Under the pieces are notes generated by a model. It saw only the letters and a list, made by a program, of their open reading frames with translations, did no database searches and was not told the origin of the DNA. Shown one piece after another: positions 33,501-45,425 of a stretch of DNA of 64,000 nt. This stretch comes from Carex sylvatica. Lineage: Eukaryota > Streptophyta > Magnoliopsida > Poales > Cyperaceae. The translations under genes were made by a program, and so were the position numbers. How positions within the stretch are numbered: the stretch's first letter is position 1; each line of letters starts with the position of its first letter. The stretch is taken from assembly GCA_964058845.1 (NCBI GenBank), contig CAXKVR010000002.1, positions 248,001 to 312,000 of the forward strand, given 5' to 3'.

Positions 33501-34300
33501 TACTTATCTGTGCAACTAATTGATTTTGGGCCTCACGGCCTGTTGAAGCCCAAACAAAACCCAGCTTAGCTTAGCAGGCCGCTGCACTATCTAATTCGTA
33601 ATCTTTCCCAACAGCTCTCATAATTTTTCAAATTATATGCATATAGAGCTATGGAGGTCTAATATGATAATTGTTCTAATTTAGGTTCGGATTTTGCTGA
33701 TTTAATTCTCTTTTGGGCCTTTATTCTCAACTCAGCGGGCCCTGGTTTCAAGCCATAACTCAGCAATATCCCCTCTCATCAAGTGTGGTGAACTTTTCTG
33801 GCTTAAACCTTGGTGGCTCTTCATCTGAGAGGTCACTGTCCTGGTCCGATTAATTTAGTTTCTGGTCCGATTTGATTCAGTGTCTTTTTAGTTGTACACT
33901 TATCTAAACAGTGACTAGCCTGGTCTGGTGATTCAGTTCCCGGTCTGGTATGATTCAGTGTCTTCTCGATTGTGCACAAAGAAGGGTTCGATACAGTGTA
34001 GTCTGCCAGAAGAATGAAGACAAATATGCACACAGTGGAAACAATCAATAGGCTCCTATAATTACAATCTAGCAAGGATGATCAAATTTGTGTCCATGGG
34101 ATAGATATAATTTCCATGTGTGTGTTTAGTTTGTTTATAACTGCATGCTTTTAAAGACACTCATTGTCTAATATAATGTAACAACTGCTTTGTAACTTTT
34201 TTCAAATCAATGTAATTGCCTACGGGCTTTCAATCAAAAATAAAAAAAATAATAATAATTGTTCTACAGATACAACATCTTACAATATAATTTTTCATAG
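33501..34300. other. Intergenic with an imperfect tandem duplication
   Basis: At about 33838-33975 two related segments follow each other, each with CTGGTCYG and TGATTCAGTGTCTT then a GTTGTRCAC-like end. About 34160-34240 has a TGTAACAACTGCTTTGTAAC phrase of the kind found near polyadenylation sites, but no exon. Confidence 0.45.
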
Positions 34301-35260
34301 TTTAAGCATTCGATCCAAACCGTTCAACATGATTTCCATCTTAAAATGTGCTTGGAGATCAAATTTTACATTTTTTTTTTCAATTTATTAAAATGGGTAC
34401 AAAATTCAATAGTTTGAAAATAACTGTTTTGTAAAATACCAAGCTTCTAAATAGCTAGCTATAGCGGTTTTGGAGCAAGAAAGCTAAGCTACGGGCTAAA
34501 ACTGCGCTAATCAAGCTACGGCCGCTATAGCGGTAATAGCGGTCCGCTATAGCGCGTAGCGTGTAGCGGCAATAGCGGTCCGCTATGCTACATGGGTTAT
34601 GATTTTGCAAATTTTTTTTTTTTTTCTGAAAACATGATTTTGCAATTTTAATGGGCCTTAATGTCTAGATTATTTTGTTTTTACTTTATCAAGCTATATC
34701 AATACAATGAAACATTTGCGGGCTATACCGCTATATCAATTAATTTTTTTTTTTTTACTTTATCAAGCTATACCAATACAATGGAACATGTGCGGGCTAT
34801 ACCGCTATATCAATTAAATTTTGAATAATGCATTAATATATGGTAGTGGTATATTTTGAATATAAAATATATCGATAGTGTTTGAATTAGGGATATTTTG
34901 AATGATAATTTGAACTTTGTATTGGTTTAATATGAATATTAGAACTTCTTAATTAATTTGGTATTTTTTTTCTTGATGAGACATTTTTACTATTAGTAGA
35001 AATATAAAATATAATTTTTGAAATATAAAAACGCTATTTATAATAGCTTTCGCTATAGCTCCGCTATTCGCTAAAGCTTTTTTTTTTGTCTCCCCGCTAT
35101 ACCGCTATAAACGCTATTTAGAACCTTGTAAAATACCAATAAAATGACAAAAAAAAATTAAAAAAATGTAAAATTTGATCTCCAAGCACATTTTAATATA
35201 TTTTACTATAGTGATTATGTTGAATTATTTGAATCAACTGTTTGGTCTTTCAAAAATCAT
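34300..35260. mobile_element. Foldback MITE interrupted by a hAT-like element
   Basis: The left arm TTAAAATGTGCTTGGAGATC then AAATTTTACATTTTTTT (about 34340-34380) mirrors the right arm AAAAAATGTAAAATTTGATC then TCCAAGCACATTTTAA (about 35155-35195). The space between is occupied by the element at 34440-35128. Same family as the foldbacks at 41190 and 45080 and the half copy at 30110-30180. Confidence 0.72.
34440..35128. mobile_element. Nested hAT-like element with 8-bp target duplication
   Basis: Ends CAAGCTTCTAAATAGC and GCTATTTAGAACCTTG are inverse complements with one mismatch. Exact flanking octamers TAAAATAC lie at 34432-34439 and 35129-35136. Both ends are crowded with TATAGCGG/CCGCTATA phrases, a sub-terminal repeat pattern typical of transposase binding regions. 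Inside, a unit of about 77 bp is duplicated (TTTACTTTATCAAGCTAT at about 34680 and 34757). No transposase is visible. It lies within the foldback element. Confidence 0.85.
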
Positions 35261-35916
35261 GTTATAAGATGTTGTAAATGAATCATTCTTGTTCATAATA
35301 CTTTTGGAACAAATTACTATTTGAATTTCGTTGATATCGTTTTTTTCTTTTACATGTAAATGTTTAGAGGAGAGCTATATATATCTCCGGCGACACGATC
35401 TCACCAATAACATGACTTCTATAAGAATTCATATGTATGGAATATATCTTGATCATATATTATTTATTCTAGTTAGGTATACTTTGTTTTATGTTTTTAA
35501 CTATTAGCATAGGCTCTCTTTGTTAAGTATTAATTTTTTTTTTTTAGAAAAGTAATAAAACCAGGTTTTTGTTTTAAACAATAGTATGTATGATATTGTG
35601 TCCGATTCAAAATTTCATTCGTAGTCCTCATCTACTATCAAAAGAATTTGTCTTATTATGTTGTTTTGGAAGAAATTACATATAACACGCTTAAATTAAT
35701 TATTTCATAATTTTATTTCTTTTTCTTCAAGAGTGGATATCTGAAGATTTGTTCGAGAGCATATATATTTTCTAAATTTCTCTTTTTTTAGAAACATTTT
35801 CATTAATTTGCATGACCGTAAATAAAAAATTAGAATATATTTTTTTTATCCTTTTTTTGTGTGTGTATACATACATATATGTATGTAAAGTTTTTTATTC
35901 GGATAAATAAATTAAG

Positions 35917-35948
<32 letters not shown>

Positions 35949-35950
35949 AC
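35917..35950. repeat. Poly-C / (AC)n compound microsatellite
   Basis: A run of about 17 C is followed by about eight AC repeats. It lies directly left of a MITE. Such C-runs are prone to sequencing length error. Confidence 0.9.
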
Positions 35951-35965
35951 TCCACCAATTTTACT

Positions 35966-36248
35966 GAGTCCACATCCTCTGAGGTAACAGAATTTTTTAG
36001 TTCCAATATAGGCAATTTGATCAGAATCTAAGGCAATCTTTAAGATTCGTGCTTGTAGTTAACGAACAGACAATATTAATTCAAAACAACAAGGTAGGCA
36101 ATTTTCGCAAGAGAAAAAACGCATTTATAATAGTACTCCGTCGCGAAAAGTACCATCACTAATAAAAAAAAACACGTTTATAACAGTATTCTGTCGCGAA
36201 AAGTATCTACGAACACAAGAATTTTGTTACCTCAAGTGATATGAATTC
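35966..36248. mobile_element. MITE with CCTCTGAGGTAACA ends
   Basis: The left end GAGTCCACATCCTCTGAGGT and the right end ACCTCAAGTGATATGAATTC are inverted. Internally, TTTATAAYAGTAYTCYGTCG followed by CGAAAAGTA occurs twice (about 36125 and 36178), a local duplication. Same family as 27761 and 40904. Confidence 0.72.
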
Positions 36249-37889
36249 AATTTTACCCCCGCTTCCTCTTATCCGTAAAGAACTTATTGAGATGTGAGCA
36301 TATTTCTTTTCTTGTTAGATTCAACTTGATCCTTAATTTGTCAAAATCTCAATTTGATTCTTAATTGGACGTATTTTATCTTTTTCATGTTATGTCAATT
36401 TGCATTCGCCATTAAAATCGAACTAATATAAATTTTCATGGGAATCGAAAATGAAAATGATATCGAATTAAAATCGGTCAGTCATTAATTTGTATTTAGA
36501 TTCGGACAAATCAAATAAACACTAATATAACGAATATTAGACCAAATTTAATTAGATACCCATAAGACCGGTCCCCACTCTATTTTCAAAATTCCTACCT
36601 AGTTGGACATAGTTCGAGCCATACATGCTTAATTTTTTTTTCAACTATAGCTACAAAAGAATAGAGGCAAAATAAAATTCAAAGTGCGTTCATTTGTGGG
36701 CTCAAACTAAACCTAAGTCATTTGGCATTGATCATAATATTTTTATTTATTAAAGAATCTCGATACACTTTAGTATTTTCTAAATATTAGTTTCAAAAAT
36801 TAATTGAATATGGGATATCCCGTAGAAAAACGGAGTTCGTGCCACAATAGTAAGCTCACAATTCTCACTGATCGTAATACTTCACATTGTAGTTAATATT
36901 ATTGTCTTCCCGTCACTAGAAATTTCTTATACATTATTTCGACTTTTGATCAGGTCAATATTTGTTATTGAACGAGTATTAGAGCATGAGACTCTCCTCT
37001 CATGATATGCATCTACTTGGTGGTTCGAGGTATTTGTTATTGAACGAGTATTAGAGCATGAGACTCTTCACATTGTACCAAATTCGGTCTCACGCCCAAT
37101 CAAAATAGTTCAATATGCATTAAAATGTGTGTGCATTTGATCTAGATCTGCACTATATCTCAAAGTTATCCACTCAAATCTTGATACAGATTGGATGACT
37201 CTGATCAGATATGGGATCAAAATTTAGGGGTACAAACAGATCAGATATTATATGTCTGTATCCGAAAATTAGATATGGATATCTTATATTCGAACATCCG
37301 TACGAATACGAATATAATATGGTTTTGAATTTTAATTATCAGTATCTTAATAATAGATATAGACTGAATATTTTAAAATATATTATGAAAATATATATGT
37401 ATATATCTACGAATATCCGATATCCAATCTGTATCTGTATGTATCTATATTTGAAAAATAAAAAAAGACAACTATAATTTTACCACTATCCGATCAGTAT
37501 CTGATTTGTTTGATCCGATGCTCATGAGATCACCCCTGATTCTGTACTTGATTAGCTATGAAACTGTTTCTGCCCATAAAAGTGACAAATTAATGTCCTG
37601 GGCCAAGTTTTTGTGTATCGGGACAAAATCTGACAGTTAATTTTGAGCCTTCATGTTTTTAAAGAATTTATAGGTTTCTGCTCCTTGGGGTCATGGATAA
37701 GCCCATCAAGTAACGAAGCCTTGGATTTTGACTCCTCTCCATTTTTTTGGATTTCAACACAAATTGAACGATTTTGTCTTGAATTTGAAGAAATTTTGTC
37801 TAAAGTCTTTAGAGAAACCCAATTCCTTTATTGCTAGATATAATCCTATAACAAGTAACATATCAATACATTGTTGAATTTTTTTTAGC
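36249..37889. other. Intergenic with MITE-like ATCCGATATC region
   Basis: About 36965-37065 repeats ATTTGTTATTGAACGAGTAT twice (74 bp apart). About 37205-37530 has inverted ends (TAGGGGTACAAACAGATCAG versus a TTTGATCCGATGCTC...CACCCCT end) and many ATATCCGATAT-type phrases, so it is probably a MITE. No convincing exon. Confidence 0.5.
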
Positions 37890-39703
37890 CTAGCCTGAAT
37901 TATTTCGAAGGAGCACCTCATTTATCAATTTCTGAAAATTGACCAATGAAGGTCCAACATTTTGTGTCGCCATGGCTGCACTCTCCTTCCACTTTAGTGC
38001 TCTTTCTTTCATCCTCTTCCCCTTCTCTCCCTCCATTATCTCTCTTATCAATGCTTCCACCTCAATTCTTTTTACATTGTTATCGATCTCCATTCCGATC
38101 CCCCATTCAGTGCATCCAAACCGGCAGTTTGTCTGTTGCTCTTCTCTAAAATCGAGTTCCATCCACTGTGTGTGAGAAAAGTCCCGATTGCCGGGTGTTT
38201 TAAAACTGCCTCTTGCAGGCACCAGCTTGCTAACAGTCCCCTCTCTTTTGTTTCTTCCAAAAATTCCTCCGGTAGAACCGCAGTGTCACCCCTAACAAGA
38301 TCTGGTCTAATTATCCACAAAAATTGGTATCCGGTATTTGCTAACCCCCATGCAAACTCTGCCAATTGTTGGTTCGTCATGACCGTGATGCTCCCAAAGT
38401 TAAGGTACACTATCGACACTAATTCAAGCCAGTCAAGACAACCAGGTTGCAGCTTCCAAAGATTTGAACCGAGCGACTTGAGCGAGCTCTCCTTTATTTG
38501 GTGTGAAAGCATCGAAATGGGTCCCATTTCATATATGGGAGACAGCATTTTTGCAATTTGGTCTAAAACTGGCTGTACAAATTCGCGGAACGTATTAATT
38601 GCAATGACTGATGCCGTGGTTGCCCGGTCCATTACGTCAACGAAATAATTGAGCATAATGTCATTCGGGTCGGTTGTACGAATGAAGCTCGGGAAGTCTT
38701 TCAGCCTCATGTCACTAAATCCCAGCACGAAGTCGACTGGCGCGTCGAGATATCCATTGTATAGCTGATCCATATCTTTAATTAACAGAGGACATAAAAG
38801 AAATATATATTATATTTCTGAAATCACGAGTATATTAAAAAATCTAGTTCAATGGATATCTCGACGCGTCCGGTAATGGAGGTAATGGAGGTAACCAAGT
38901 AAACCACAAGCGCTAGCCGTCCATAGCAACGCACATGGGATCCCTATCTCCTTGGCTGCATCAATGGCAAAACTCATGATGAAATCTGAGAAAACACATG
39001 TCACTTTAGGAGTGACCGGATCTGACTCGTTGAGCCTACGAAGGAGGTCCTTGAAGTACGGAAGGCTTTTGTTGGTCATGATGGATTCGCATAGAAATGG
39101 TACGTCTTGCGTCCTGTCTTCGTCCGAGAAAGGAAGGCCATCGGGTATCACCGTGAACTGGAAGTCGGGTAGTCCATTGAGACTGGTAGGACCTGAAATA
39201 GGCCGAAATAACGAGTGCTAATTAATATAAATGAAATATCAAATCAATTTAGCAAAGATATATAAAATTGATCGATGAACGTACTTGTAAAGTATAACTA
39301 ATAAAAATATTATAGAAAAGAAAAACTATAACACAGTAATATATCTAATTAATATATATATATATATATCCTTTTTGAACTAATAATTTGCTTTATCAGT
39401 TATTTTTTAAACAGTCAAATCTCAATATATATATGCAGATCAAACTTGTGGTACATGCTGTGGTGATTAGTGGTTACTGATTGCTACTTAATTAAATGCC
39501 ACACATGTACGTTTAAGTAAAACATGCTACTTAATTAGGGAACGGAGGAGGCGGCGGTGGTTGTATTCGGTGTTGACCAAGGTGATGTGGAAACCGGAAG
39601 AATGAAGCAACTTGGCCACCGTGAGCATGGGTGTTACGTGGCCTTGTGCTGCGGCAGGAATGCACACCGCGTGGGGTTTTCTGTCACTGGAAATGGAACC
39701 CAT
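37890..39703 (-). pseudogene. UGT85A-like UDP-glycosyltransferase pseudogene
   Basis: The minus strand starts [14 protein letters not shown] with the family's AQGHVTPM and [10 protein letters not shown] blocks (39703-39544). It continues from 39192 (LNGLPDF, IPDGLPFSD, WTASACG) and from about 38780 (NGYLDAPVDF, FIRTTDPNDIMLNYF, FGSITVMTNQQLAEFAWGLA, LWIIRPDLVRGD). It ends with NCRFGCTEWGIGMEIDNNVK and INEVLL. UGT85 enzymes transfer glucose to small-molecule acceptors. Defects are: an extra 351-bp intron-like gap at 39193-39543; a break at about 38775-38868 with stops and a 19-bp inverted copy of nearby coding; WCPQE changed to WCLQE; and a frameshifting deletion of about 18 residues inside the sugar-donor (PSPG) box after HSGWNS. 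The catalytic donor site is therefore destroyed. Confidence 0.92.
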
Positions 39704-39787
39704 GGCAGGGCCTGTCTACTAATAAATTCTCTCTACTTTGTACAGAGAAGTAGAGAACTGTATGAGGAAGGACTGATGATGTGTACA

Positions 39788-39796
39788 TATTTATAG
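39788..39796 (-). promoter_or_regulatory. TATA box of the UGT85A-like pseudogene
   Basis: The minus strand reads CTATAAATA about 85-93 nt upstream of the start codon at 39703, a normal plant TATA position with room for a short leader. Its survival suggests that the coding region decayed fairly recently or that the promoter may still fire. Confidence 0.7.
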
Positions 39797-40903
39797 CCTG
39801 GGTCTGGCAAATCAAAATATATAGATGTATCAATATTTTTATTCATAAGATGTTTGTGCGTGCTAAGCAGCTAAAGCATCCAAAAGAATGTCGTATTACA
39901 GCCATCATTTAATTTCACAGATATGCCAGAAATGTGAAATCGCACGCCATTGCAGGATGTTTATTCAAGCGCACAAATATATAATTGGAAGGATCTGAAA
40001 GCATGCATGCATTTTTCATATATACAGATGCAAATTTTAGTTAATTTGGAGGGTTTGCAGAATTGCAGTGACATAAATTTGATATATAGAACTTATCCAT
40101 AAACATAGGAAGTTTGTACATGAAACGCACAGTAGATGTGACATGTGAGCTTGAAAAGGAAAAAAGAAGAAGGAATATCTGATTAAAAAAAAAAATGAAG
40201 GTTAAGAACAACGCAGCCAACCATGAGTAGTACATTAATTATGGTGTCTCATCACGACCGTCCAGTTGTCGCTACCAGTTAGAGATGACTAACAAGTGGT
40301 GAATCGTGTCAAAATATCTCATATGCACCAATTGGGTTTCTTTCCACGTATATACGTAACCCAGAAAGTGCCAAAGCAGCACTCATTGACTGTCAAACAA
40401 AGAAAAACACACTTCTTCCGCTGGAAAACCAATTTCCAAGGGCTTATATATAAAAATACATAAAACTAGCGATTTATACACACGGTGACAAATGAATAGT
40501 TGGAATTTGGTTCGGCGGAGTTAAGAATTTGTGAGTTGAGTATAATTACTCGATTCACGAATTAAATAGAACTGCACCAATAATTCAAAACGATTCAGTC
40601 CTAACAAATAATTTTGAAAATTACAACATGTCTATAATTTAAGTATATGAAATGATTCAGTTCAATAAGGAAGTAAAAAAAAAAAAAAAAAATCAAAATA
40701 TAATAAAAATAATTTGTGTTTTTTTCGCGAATAATTCGTGATTCATGTTTTATTCGCGAATAAAATATATTATATATTTCTATTGCGTTTTATTCAGAGT
40801 TCGGTTCGAAACATAAAAAAAATGAATAAAACATGAATTACCAATTTGCAAATTAATCGTGTTAGTGTCGTACTGTCGTTCTCTCTCCTCTATTATTTTT
40901 GTG
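39797..40903. other. Upstream region of the UGT copy, no gene seen
   Basis: AT-rich sequence; about 40500-40850 contains GATTCACGAATTAA / TTCGCGAATAA phrases in both orientations, probably a decayed MITE. No exon recognised. Confidence 0.45.
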
Positions 40904-41085
40904 GAGTCTGCATTGTGTGAGGTAACAAAATATTTATGTTCAAATTTGGATCATTTGATCAAAATTCATACCAATTTGATTCAAATTAAATGCACATAGT
41001 TTCTTTAATATTTGTGCGGATTTTGATCAGACGGTTTGATTTAAACATAAATATTCTATTATCTTAAGTGATATATATGAATTCG
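40904..41085. mobile_element. MITE with GAGGTAACAAAATATTTATG ends
   Basis: The left part GTGAGGTAACAAAATATTTA mirrors the right part AAATATTCTATTATCTTAAG. ATCATTTGATCAAAATTC mirrors GATTTTGATCAGACGGTTTG. Same family as 27761 and 35966. Confidence 0.7.
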
Positions 41086-41120
41086 TTTTTTGAGTCCACA
41101 TCTTCTCAGGCAACAGGATA

Positions 41121-41149
41121 CCCTCTCTCTCTCTCTCTCTCTCTCTCTT
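41121..41149. repeat. (CT)n microsatellite
   Basis: About 14 CT repeats, immediately right of a second GAGTCCACATCTTCTCAGG MITE end. Confidence 0.93.
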
Positions 41150-41189
41150 TTTAATATTTGTGGCCACATTTTTTTTGGAGCACAAATTT

Positions 41190-41605
41190 AAGGGGTAATC
41201 TTCAGTCTGAAGGAGAGTTAAAATGCACTCTTCCTTTTGTACTTCTAACATGCACCCTCTCCTCATATTTTTATTTTCAAAGTTCAAATAGTCGATTCGA
41301 AACTTCCAACGTGTTTTTCATATTAAAATGTGCTTAGAGACCAAATTTTATATTTTTGAAACTTTTTGCTATTTTTTTTAGAATTTTTGAAAACCATCAC
41401 TAGGCTGAATTTTTTATTATTTTTAGTTTAATCAAAAATTCTGAAAAAAAATAAAAAAATTTCAAAAAATATAAAATTTGATCTCTAAACACATTAGAAG
41501 GTTGAAATCAACTATTTAAATTTAAAAAATAAAGATATGAGAAGAAGATGCACATTAAAAACACAAAAAGACACTCCTCTCAATCTGACATTGAGCAAAC
41601 CAATT
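41190..41605. mobile_element. Foldback MITE
   Basis: The left arm AAATGTGCTTAGAGACCAAA then TTTTATATTTTTGAAA mirrors the right arm AAAAAATATAAAATTTGATC then TCTAAACACATT. The ends carry AGTCTGAAGGAGAG and CTCTCAATCTGAC. Arms of about 180 bp around a small centre. No coding capacity. Confidence 0.78.
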
Positions 41606-42335
41606 AGTGCTTAAACACTGGTTGAAAAATGGGTTACTTTGCTTTTGACAAGTGGAACTATGGATCAAGAGGCAACAAAAATCCGGAAAAAAAAGGAGGC
41701 ATGCATGGAACATGCTCTAAAATATTGACCATTGGAGTGGCGCCACAACGAGTACGTATCCTCTGAGATATCTCTAATTTTTGCGTGACCTACGTGTCCG
41801 GTGTCTAATCGGGGGTGATATAGGGATCAGTATTATGTGTGTTTTGAGATTCGTGTAGAACGTATTTAAACGGTCAAGATTTATAGAGGTCAGCATTATC
41901 TTGTTACCTTGATTTATTGCAATAACTTCTTAATTGCTGAGTATATCCTTGGTGTCTTGGCTCATAGAATTGAGATCACACCCAATCAAAAGTGGGCCCT
42001 ACATAGTTGAAATTTAAAAGTAAAGAGGATATAATTGGCTGCTAAATTCACTGTTAAATTTTGCTATAATTGGCTTGAATATAGAAGTGAAGAGGATATA
42101 TGAAACAGAGGAATTAGGAGGAATAAATAAATAATAAATAAGGAATCAGAGATAACTAGAGAGAAGAAATAAGAAAACGGAGAAATTAATTTTCTCTCCA
42201 ATTTTGTTGCATATTCAAATTTAATTGTAATATATCGTGTGAAAGTACGTGTGGCGAGTATGTTTTATCTAAATTTAGACTTCTATACGTAAAAAATGTA
42301 TTTCATCAAAAGAAAAAATATTATTTGATTGGAGG

Positions 42336-42790
42336 TAGGGGTATTCAAACGGTCGGTTCAGTTCAAACCGAAGTAAAATTATAAACCAAACTTTTTCTCA
42401 GTTTTCAAAAATAGAACCGAACCGATTGAACCTATCAACCGATTAAGAACCGAACCGAACAAACTGAAGTAAATTTTAATTTGTTTGGTTCAAACCGAAT
42501 TAAACCTATTAGTACCATTATTAACGAAAATAATATATTGTCATACACAACAATTGAAGTTTGGGTTGGTTCGATCCTGTTTGGTTTAATGAAATCATTA
42601 TATCACTAATAAAAGTAGAGTCGAACCGATATAAATCGGTCCGTTCGATTCAATCGGTTTTGAGATGTCTAAACCAAACCGAACTATTTAAATCAAAATT
42701 ATTCAAAATGTCAACCGAACTGATCCATTTAAATCAAAAAATTCTGATTCAGATAAAAACCGAATAAACCGAGCTGTTTGAACACCCCTA
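42336..42790. mobile_element. hAT-like MITE with perfect 8-bp target duplication
   Basis: Ends TAGGGGTATTCAAAC and GTTTGAACACCCCTA are inverted. Exact flanks ATTGGAGG lie at 42328-42335 and 42791-42798. The interior has repeated AACCGAACCG/CGGTTCGGTT-type phrases. This copy fixes the boundaries of the family that also forms the outer element at 17015. Confidence 0.88.
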
Positions 42791-42798
42791 ATTGGAGG

Positions 42799-45079
42799 GC
42801 TGATATTAAATCTAAAATTATATCTTTCAATCTTAGCCGTTGGCGGATCAGGACATCTACGTGCATAATATAAGAATGGAGATATGAGTGGATAATTGGA
42901 TTATTCAAAAGTTTTAGAAATAAGAAAATTCAATTAAATGTCAATGTACATAATAAACATAAATAAATCATGAAGGTAGTTAAACACTCTGACTTAGTTG
43001 TAGATTTGTCCTTGAAAATATGAATAATAGATAACATCGACATTTAATTGATCAATATGACATGACACATACTAAACATATGAAACGGTATATGCATATT
43101 ATACCGTTTTATTTATTTTTATGTGTTTGCATTGCTCTTGTCGACAAATATTAATTAAGTTTTGTAAGCAGTTGTACTTTGAGCTCTCAGAGAATATATA
43201 TAAAAATATTTGGTAAGCGGGACTTGAAATTTGATACGATGATTTACGGACTACATGGTTTCTCTAATTAGGACTCGTTACATGTTAATAAATCTCAATA
43301 AATGAATTATGCGCATAGACTAGTCACAAACTCATCATAATGGTCTTCAATTTATAATAGCCATAGGAATTTGAATCTATTTAAAGACGAGAACAAAAAA
43401 AGAGGAGGAAAATAATTTACATCCAAGAAGTCAACTTTAATTTTCTAGTACTATTATACTACAGCATGATATATATTATAAAGTAAACGTGTTCAGAAAT
43501 TTATCACAAATTAAGTCATAATATACCTATGAACTTTTTTGACATAATTAGGGGTGGAAGAGTGGAGCCAAAAGGGTGCTAAACACCCCCTATTAATTAG
43601 AATTTGTTAGTTCTATCCTTTGAAAATTTATAGTATTAGCCTTCCTCATAAAATGAAATTACATAATATTTATTTATCTAGCAACTCTTATCTTATTTTT
43701 CTAATTCCGTCTCCTATTGACGCTGACATCATTCATCAAAAAATATGTGAGATGCCAAAAATTTTATTAATAGGAAAATAAATAAAAAAATATCAACAAT
43801 GGAAAAGGGATTCGGGATAATTCGACATATAAGGAAAATATGATTGTCTGTAACATCCAGAGATCAAAACGTCCAATTAGCGAAATCACATTAATAACTA
43901 ATTAGCGGTTTATGCTACTGTTTTAGTCTACCAAATATTTTGAAAAAAAAAAATATAGACGTTGATTTGTAGAACGTCTGGACATTCTTTATGAAAGAAC
44001 TTCACCCTGTAAACATAAGTGAAACCGAAGACCTTGACCTTGAGTTTAGATCTAGACTGTTCGATCTGTTTTGCATAAATATTAAAGGTACCGGTGCATT
44101 CCATGTGACAGAGAGAAAAATTAGAAATGCACGCCAAGATGTGCACATCCATGTTTCTAATTTGTGCTTGTTTTACAGATGCGTTAGAGATTCAGAGCAC
44201 ATCCATTGAATTTACAAGAAAGCCCTTCTGTTTTGGTGTTATTCCAAATCTCCGAATCTATATACATTGAAAGTTTGAAACACAATCAAGTTTCATTTAT
44301 AATTCTTTTCAATTCTCCCATCGTTTCAACTTCTTTACAGTAAAGTCAAGAGTTTGACAGGTGTCGAGTACCACTGCTTTACTTTACTTTATGTTTTCTT
44401 TTGTTAAATATCCTCTGCTTCTCTTCCTGTAGTGAGTGACTACGATATGAGTCTTTCTGTAGGACCCACCCGTCCGTGACAAGTAAACCTCTACCTGGGT
44501 TGTTGGAAATGCATCGTAATATGAGCGGAGTTGTTGGAAATTAACATATGACGCTTGAATAAAAAATAAAAAATAAAAACTGAATTTGTGATGTGATTAT
44601 GAAGGGATAAAATGTCATGGAGTTAAAACAATTTAATTTCACTCCAATTTTAATAACGATAAATTTTTTTGTTTTTGCACTTTATTTATCTATTATATAT
44701 TAAATAACTTGCATTTTTTGTCAAAATTTGATCAATTTCTTCAAATGCAATATGAATTATAAGGCAAAAAATTATAGCACGGTACATAGTTGGCTCTAAA
44801 TTTTTTTCCTTCTTAATTCCTAGTAACTATATTATGAACTATATATTATGATTTTCTTAAATGAAGTTAGAGATGTCACCTGTAAGAAACTATTTTTTAT
44901 TAAAATATAAACATTTTTTGATCAGAAAATTCACATATTGAGAAAAGGAATGGAGATATGTACGTATCTCTCGTAATTTTTCAACCGTATGTAAAGCACA
45001 AATAAACATCAATTAACCCATAATTAATTATTCTCACTTTTACTATAAAGAATGACACCAATAGTTTATGCATTGTTAA
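42799..45079. other. Intergenic, no gene seen
   Basis: AT-rich. About 44030-44110 holds the inverted relative of the 7118-7200 fragment. A 36-bp phrase starting GTGACAGAGAGAAAAATTAG near 44105 is repeated near 45439. Short open frames at 43.9-44.2 kb overlap these repeats and are not credible genes. Confidence 0.5.
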
Positions 45080-45425
45080 ATATTTTCATACAAGAGGAGG
45101 GTTCAAATGCACTCTATCTTTCAAATTATTTTTCTCTGTTTTTAAAGTCTGAATAGTCAATCCGAACCGATAAATGCGATCTATATATTAAGATGTGCTT
45201 GGAGACCAAATTTTATATTTTTTTTGAATTTATTTACTATTTTTTTTAGATTTATTGAAAATCGCTATTTTTAGCAAATCTGGACCATAAAAAAACAGCG
45301 ATTTTCAATAAATCTAAAAAAATAGTAAAAAAATTTGAAAGATTCGTGTTGAATGTATTTAAAAGGTTTGGATTTTCCATAAAAGTCACGCAAAGTTTGA
45401 GATATCTCAGAGGATACGAATTCCT
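45080..45425. mobile_element. Foldback MITE (composite)
   Basis: The centre is a clear palindrome: TTTAGATTTATTGAAAATCG (about 45246) mirrors CGATTTTCAATAAATCTAAA (about 45299). The left arm has ATGTGCTTGGAGACCAAATT as in other foldbacks. The right arm ends TATCTCAGAGGATACGAATT, which resembles MULE-MITE ends, so two elements may be fused. Confidence 0.65.

Noticed and set aside
33833..34240. LTR-retrotransposon end or small secreted protein
   Set aside because: The hydrophobic start on the minus strand is made by an imperfect tandem duplication. No primer-binding site, polypurine tract, gag or pol was found nearby.
37211..37477. Tyr/Ile-rich 88-codon frame
   Set aside because: Falls in a MITE-like region of repeated ATATCCGATAT phrases; composition explains the frame.
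38136..38648. Plus-strand 170-codon frame as a gene
   Set aside because: It is antisense to well-conserved UGT85A coding sequence.
42561..42767. Short plus-strand frame as a coding gene
   Set aside because: Lies wholly inside a hAT-like MITE with a perfect target duplication.
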